This document shows positions 62,701-64,000 of a stretch of 64,000 nucleotides of DNA, one piece after another (position 1 is the stretch's first letter; each line of letters starts with the position of its first letter). Origin of the DNA: Micromussa lordhowensis (taxonomy: Eukaryota; Cnidaria; Anthozoa; Scleractinia; Lobophylliidae). Position numbers and translations under genes: made by a program. The notes under the pieces were generated by a model, which had not been told where the DNA came from, made no database searches, and saw only the letters and a program-made list of their open reading frames with translations. Location of the stretch: assembly GCA_964020085.1 (NCBI GenBank), contig OZ026604.1, positions 25,963,697-26,027,696 on the forward strand, written 5' to 3'.

Positions 62701-63739
62701 AAACTAATGGCACCAAAGCACTCCTGGGGTGGGTCCGGGTCCACATGCAAAGTTTCGGAGCTGCGCGACATCTCGCACTATGCTAACCAGCCCGTTTGCT
62801 AATTAGCCGAACTTTGCGCGCGTCGCAACTTTGCAAACTAATACCACCAAAGCACTCCCGGGGTCGGTCCGGGTCCAAATGCGAAGTATCGGAGCTGCGC
62901 GAAATCTCCCACTATGCTAATCAGCCCGCAGATCCCCAGGCATGGCCGGCTGGCTGACTCGTTAGCCGAGCTTGACGCGTGTCGCAACTTGGCAAACTAA
63001 TGGCACCAAAGCACTCCTGGGGTGGGTCCGGGTCCACATGCAAAGTTTCGGACCTGCGCGACATCTCGCACTATGCTAACCAGCCCGTTTGCTAATTAGC
63101 CGAACTTTGCGCGCGTCGCAACTTTGCAAACTAATACCACCAAAGCACTCCCGGGGTCGGTCCGGGTCCAAATGCGAAGTATCGGAGCTGCGCGAAATCT
63201 CCCACTATGCTAATCAGCCCGCAGATCCCCAGGCGTGGCCGGCTGGCTGACTCGTTAGCCGAGCTTGACGCGTGTCGCAACTTGGCAAACTAATGGCACC
63301 AAAGCACTCCTGGGGTGGGTCCGGGTCCACATGCAAAGTTTCGGAGCTGCGCGACATCTCGCACTATGCTAACCAGCCCGTTTGCTAATTAGCCGAACTT
63401 TGCGCGCGTCGCAACTTTGCAAACTAATACCACCAAAGCACTCCTGGGGTCGGTCCGGGTCCAAATGCGAAGTATCGGAGCTGCGCGAAATCTCCCACTA
63501 TGCTAATCAGCCCGCAGATCCCCAGGCGTGGCCGGCTGGCTGACTCGTTAGCCGAGCTTGACGCGTGTCGCAACTTGGCAAACTAATGGCACCAAAGCAC
63601 TCCTGGGGTGGGTCCGGGTCCACATGCAAAGTTTCGGAGCTGCGCGACATCTCGCACTATGCTAACCAGCCCGTTTGCTAATTAGCCGAACTTTGCGCAC
63701 GTCGCAACTTTGCAAACTAATACCACCAAAGCACTCCCG
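56708..63739 (+). repeat. Homogeneous right block, 24 dimers
   Basis: The units return to the left-block consensus with CTCCCAC at A site 48. Scattered private variants include CGTAGCTG near 57325, TTTTGGAG near 57481, CCAGGTCC at 58183 and 62285, GCCGGAC near 58415, GATTCCC near 59125, CTGAATCG near 61200, CAGGCATGG near 62941, CGGACCTG near 63053 and CACTCCTGGGGTCGG at 63445. No indel was seen. The B end at 63445 carries the A-type T. Confidence 0.85.
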
Positions 63740-64000
63740 GGGTCGGTCCGGGTCCAAATGCGAAGTATCGGAGCTGCGCGAAATCTCCCACTATGCTAAT
63801 CAGCCCGCAGATCCCCAGGCGTGGCCGGCTGGCTGACTCGTTAGCCGAGCTTGACGCGTGTCGCAACTTGGCAAACTAATGGCACCAAAGCACTCCTGGG
63901 GTGGGTCCGGGTCCACATGCAAAGTTTCGGAGCTGCGCGACATCTTGCACTATGCTAACCAGCCCGTTTGCTAATTAGCCGAACTTTGCGCGCGTCGCAA
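63740..64000 (+). repeat. Partial dimer at the window edge
   Basis: The first 261 bases of a dimer: complete A and 102 bases of B, with CATCTTGCAC as a private B variant near 63945. The array continues beyond the window; nothing suggests an edge of the satellite here. Confidence 0.95.

Larger units (their letters stand above)
1..64000. repeat. Satellite DNA array, 293-bp dimeric unit, fills the window
   Basis: Every base belongs to a head-to-tail tandem array. Unit starts (first base of GGGTCGGTCC) fall at 1, 294, 587 and so on, and I tracked them to 63740. Observed starts agree with a 293-bp period once five one-base indels and one 134-bp loss are counted: 63739 + 134 + 1 = 218 x 293. All units lie in the same orientation. 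No flanking unique DNA is visible, so the array is longer than the window. A continuous array of this size is typical of eukaryotic heterochromatin. I do not recognise the family or the species. 293 is not a multiple of 3 and stops occur in all frames, so the unit is not a protein repeat. Confidence 0.98.

Noticed and set aside
1..64000. CRISPR array
   Set aside because: Units are contiguous and nearly identical over their full 293 bp. There are no unique spacers and no cas genes.
1..64000. Telomeric repeats, rDNA or rDNA spacer subrepeats
   Set aside because: No TTTAGGG or TTAGGG runs and no rRNA sequence occur. A spacer subrepeat array of more than 64 kb without rRNA genes is unlikely.

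Overview
The whole 64 kb window is one uninterrupted tandem satellite array. I found no protein-coding gene, RNA gene, transposon, CRISPR array or unique sequence. The array runs off both ends, so its true length is more than 64 kb. Continuous satellite on this scale points to eukaryotic constitutive heterochromatin (centromeric, pericentromeric, subtelomeric or a knob). The sequence does not let me name the species. Composition is about 58% G+C by hand count of the first dimer. Many private variants are C-to-T or G-to-A at CpG, which suggests a genome with germline cytosine methylation, such as many plants or vertebrates (inference).

The repeating unit is a 293-bp head-to-tail dimer of two related monomers: A (159 bp) and B (134 bp). 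They differ at 15 of 126 aligned bases. A also carries about 25 extra bases in the segment 69-101 of the unit. The window holds 137 consecutive dimers (1-40140), one orphan A monomer whose B is missing (40141-40299), 80 more dimers (40300-63739) and a partial dimer (63740-64000). Register is kept throughout: the only length changes I found are five one-base indels (near 11162, 31659, 34613, 35710, 37836) and the 134-bp loss at 40299/40303.

Layout: (1) 1-23146, a highly homogeneous block with C at A-monomer site 48 and few private variants. (2) 23147-40140, a variant-rich zone. It holds a 12-dimer (3516 bp) adjacent duplication, two further partial copies of the same variant series, a linked two-dimer segment repeated 11 dimers apart, and a two-dimer doublet. 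(3) 40141-40299, the orphan A monomer. (4) 41179-56707, a 29-dimer (8497 bp) segment followed by a 24-dimer derivative. The first copy contains a later 3-dimer duplication. The second contains a regular two-dimer (586 bp) higher-order repeat, five times over. (5) 56708-64000, a homogeneous block like the first.

Nothing here works as genes. The biological content is the array's evolutionary record: unequal exchange in whole-dimer steps, local homogenisation, exchange between A and B, and CpG decay. The most noteworthy points are the nested duplications that show higher-order repeats forming, the B-loss crossover mapped to 5 bp, and the inverted symmetries in each monomer.
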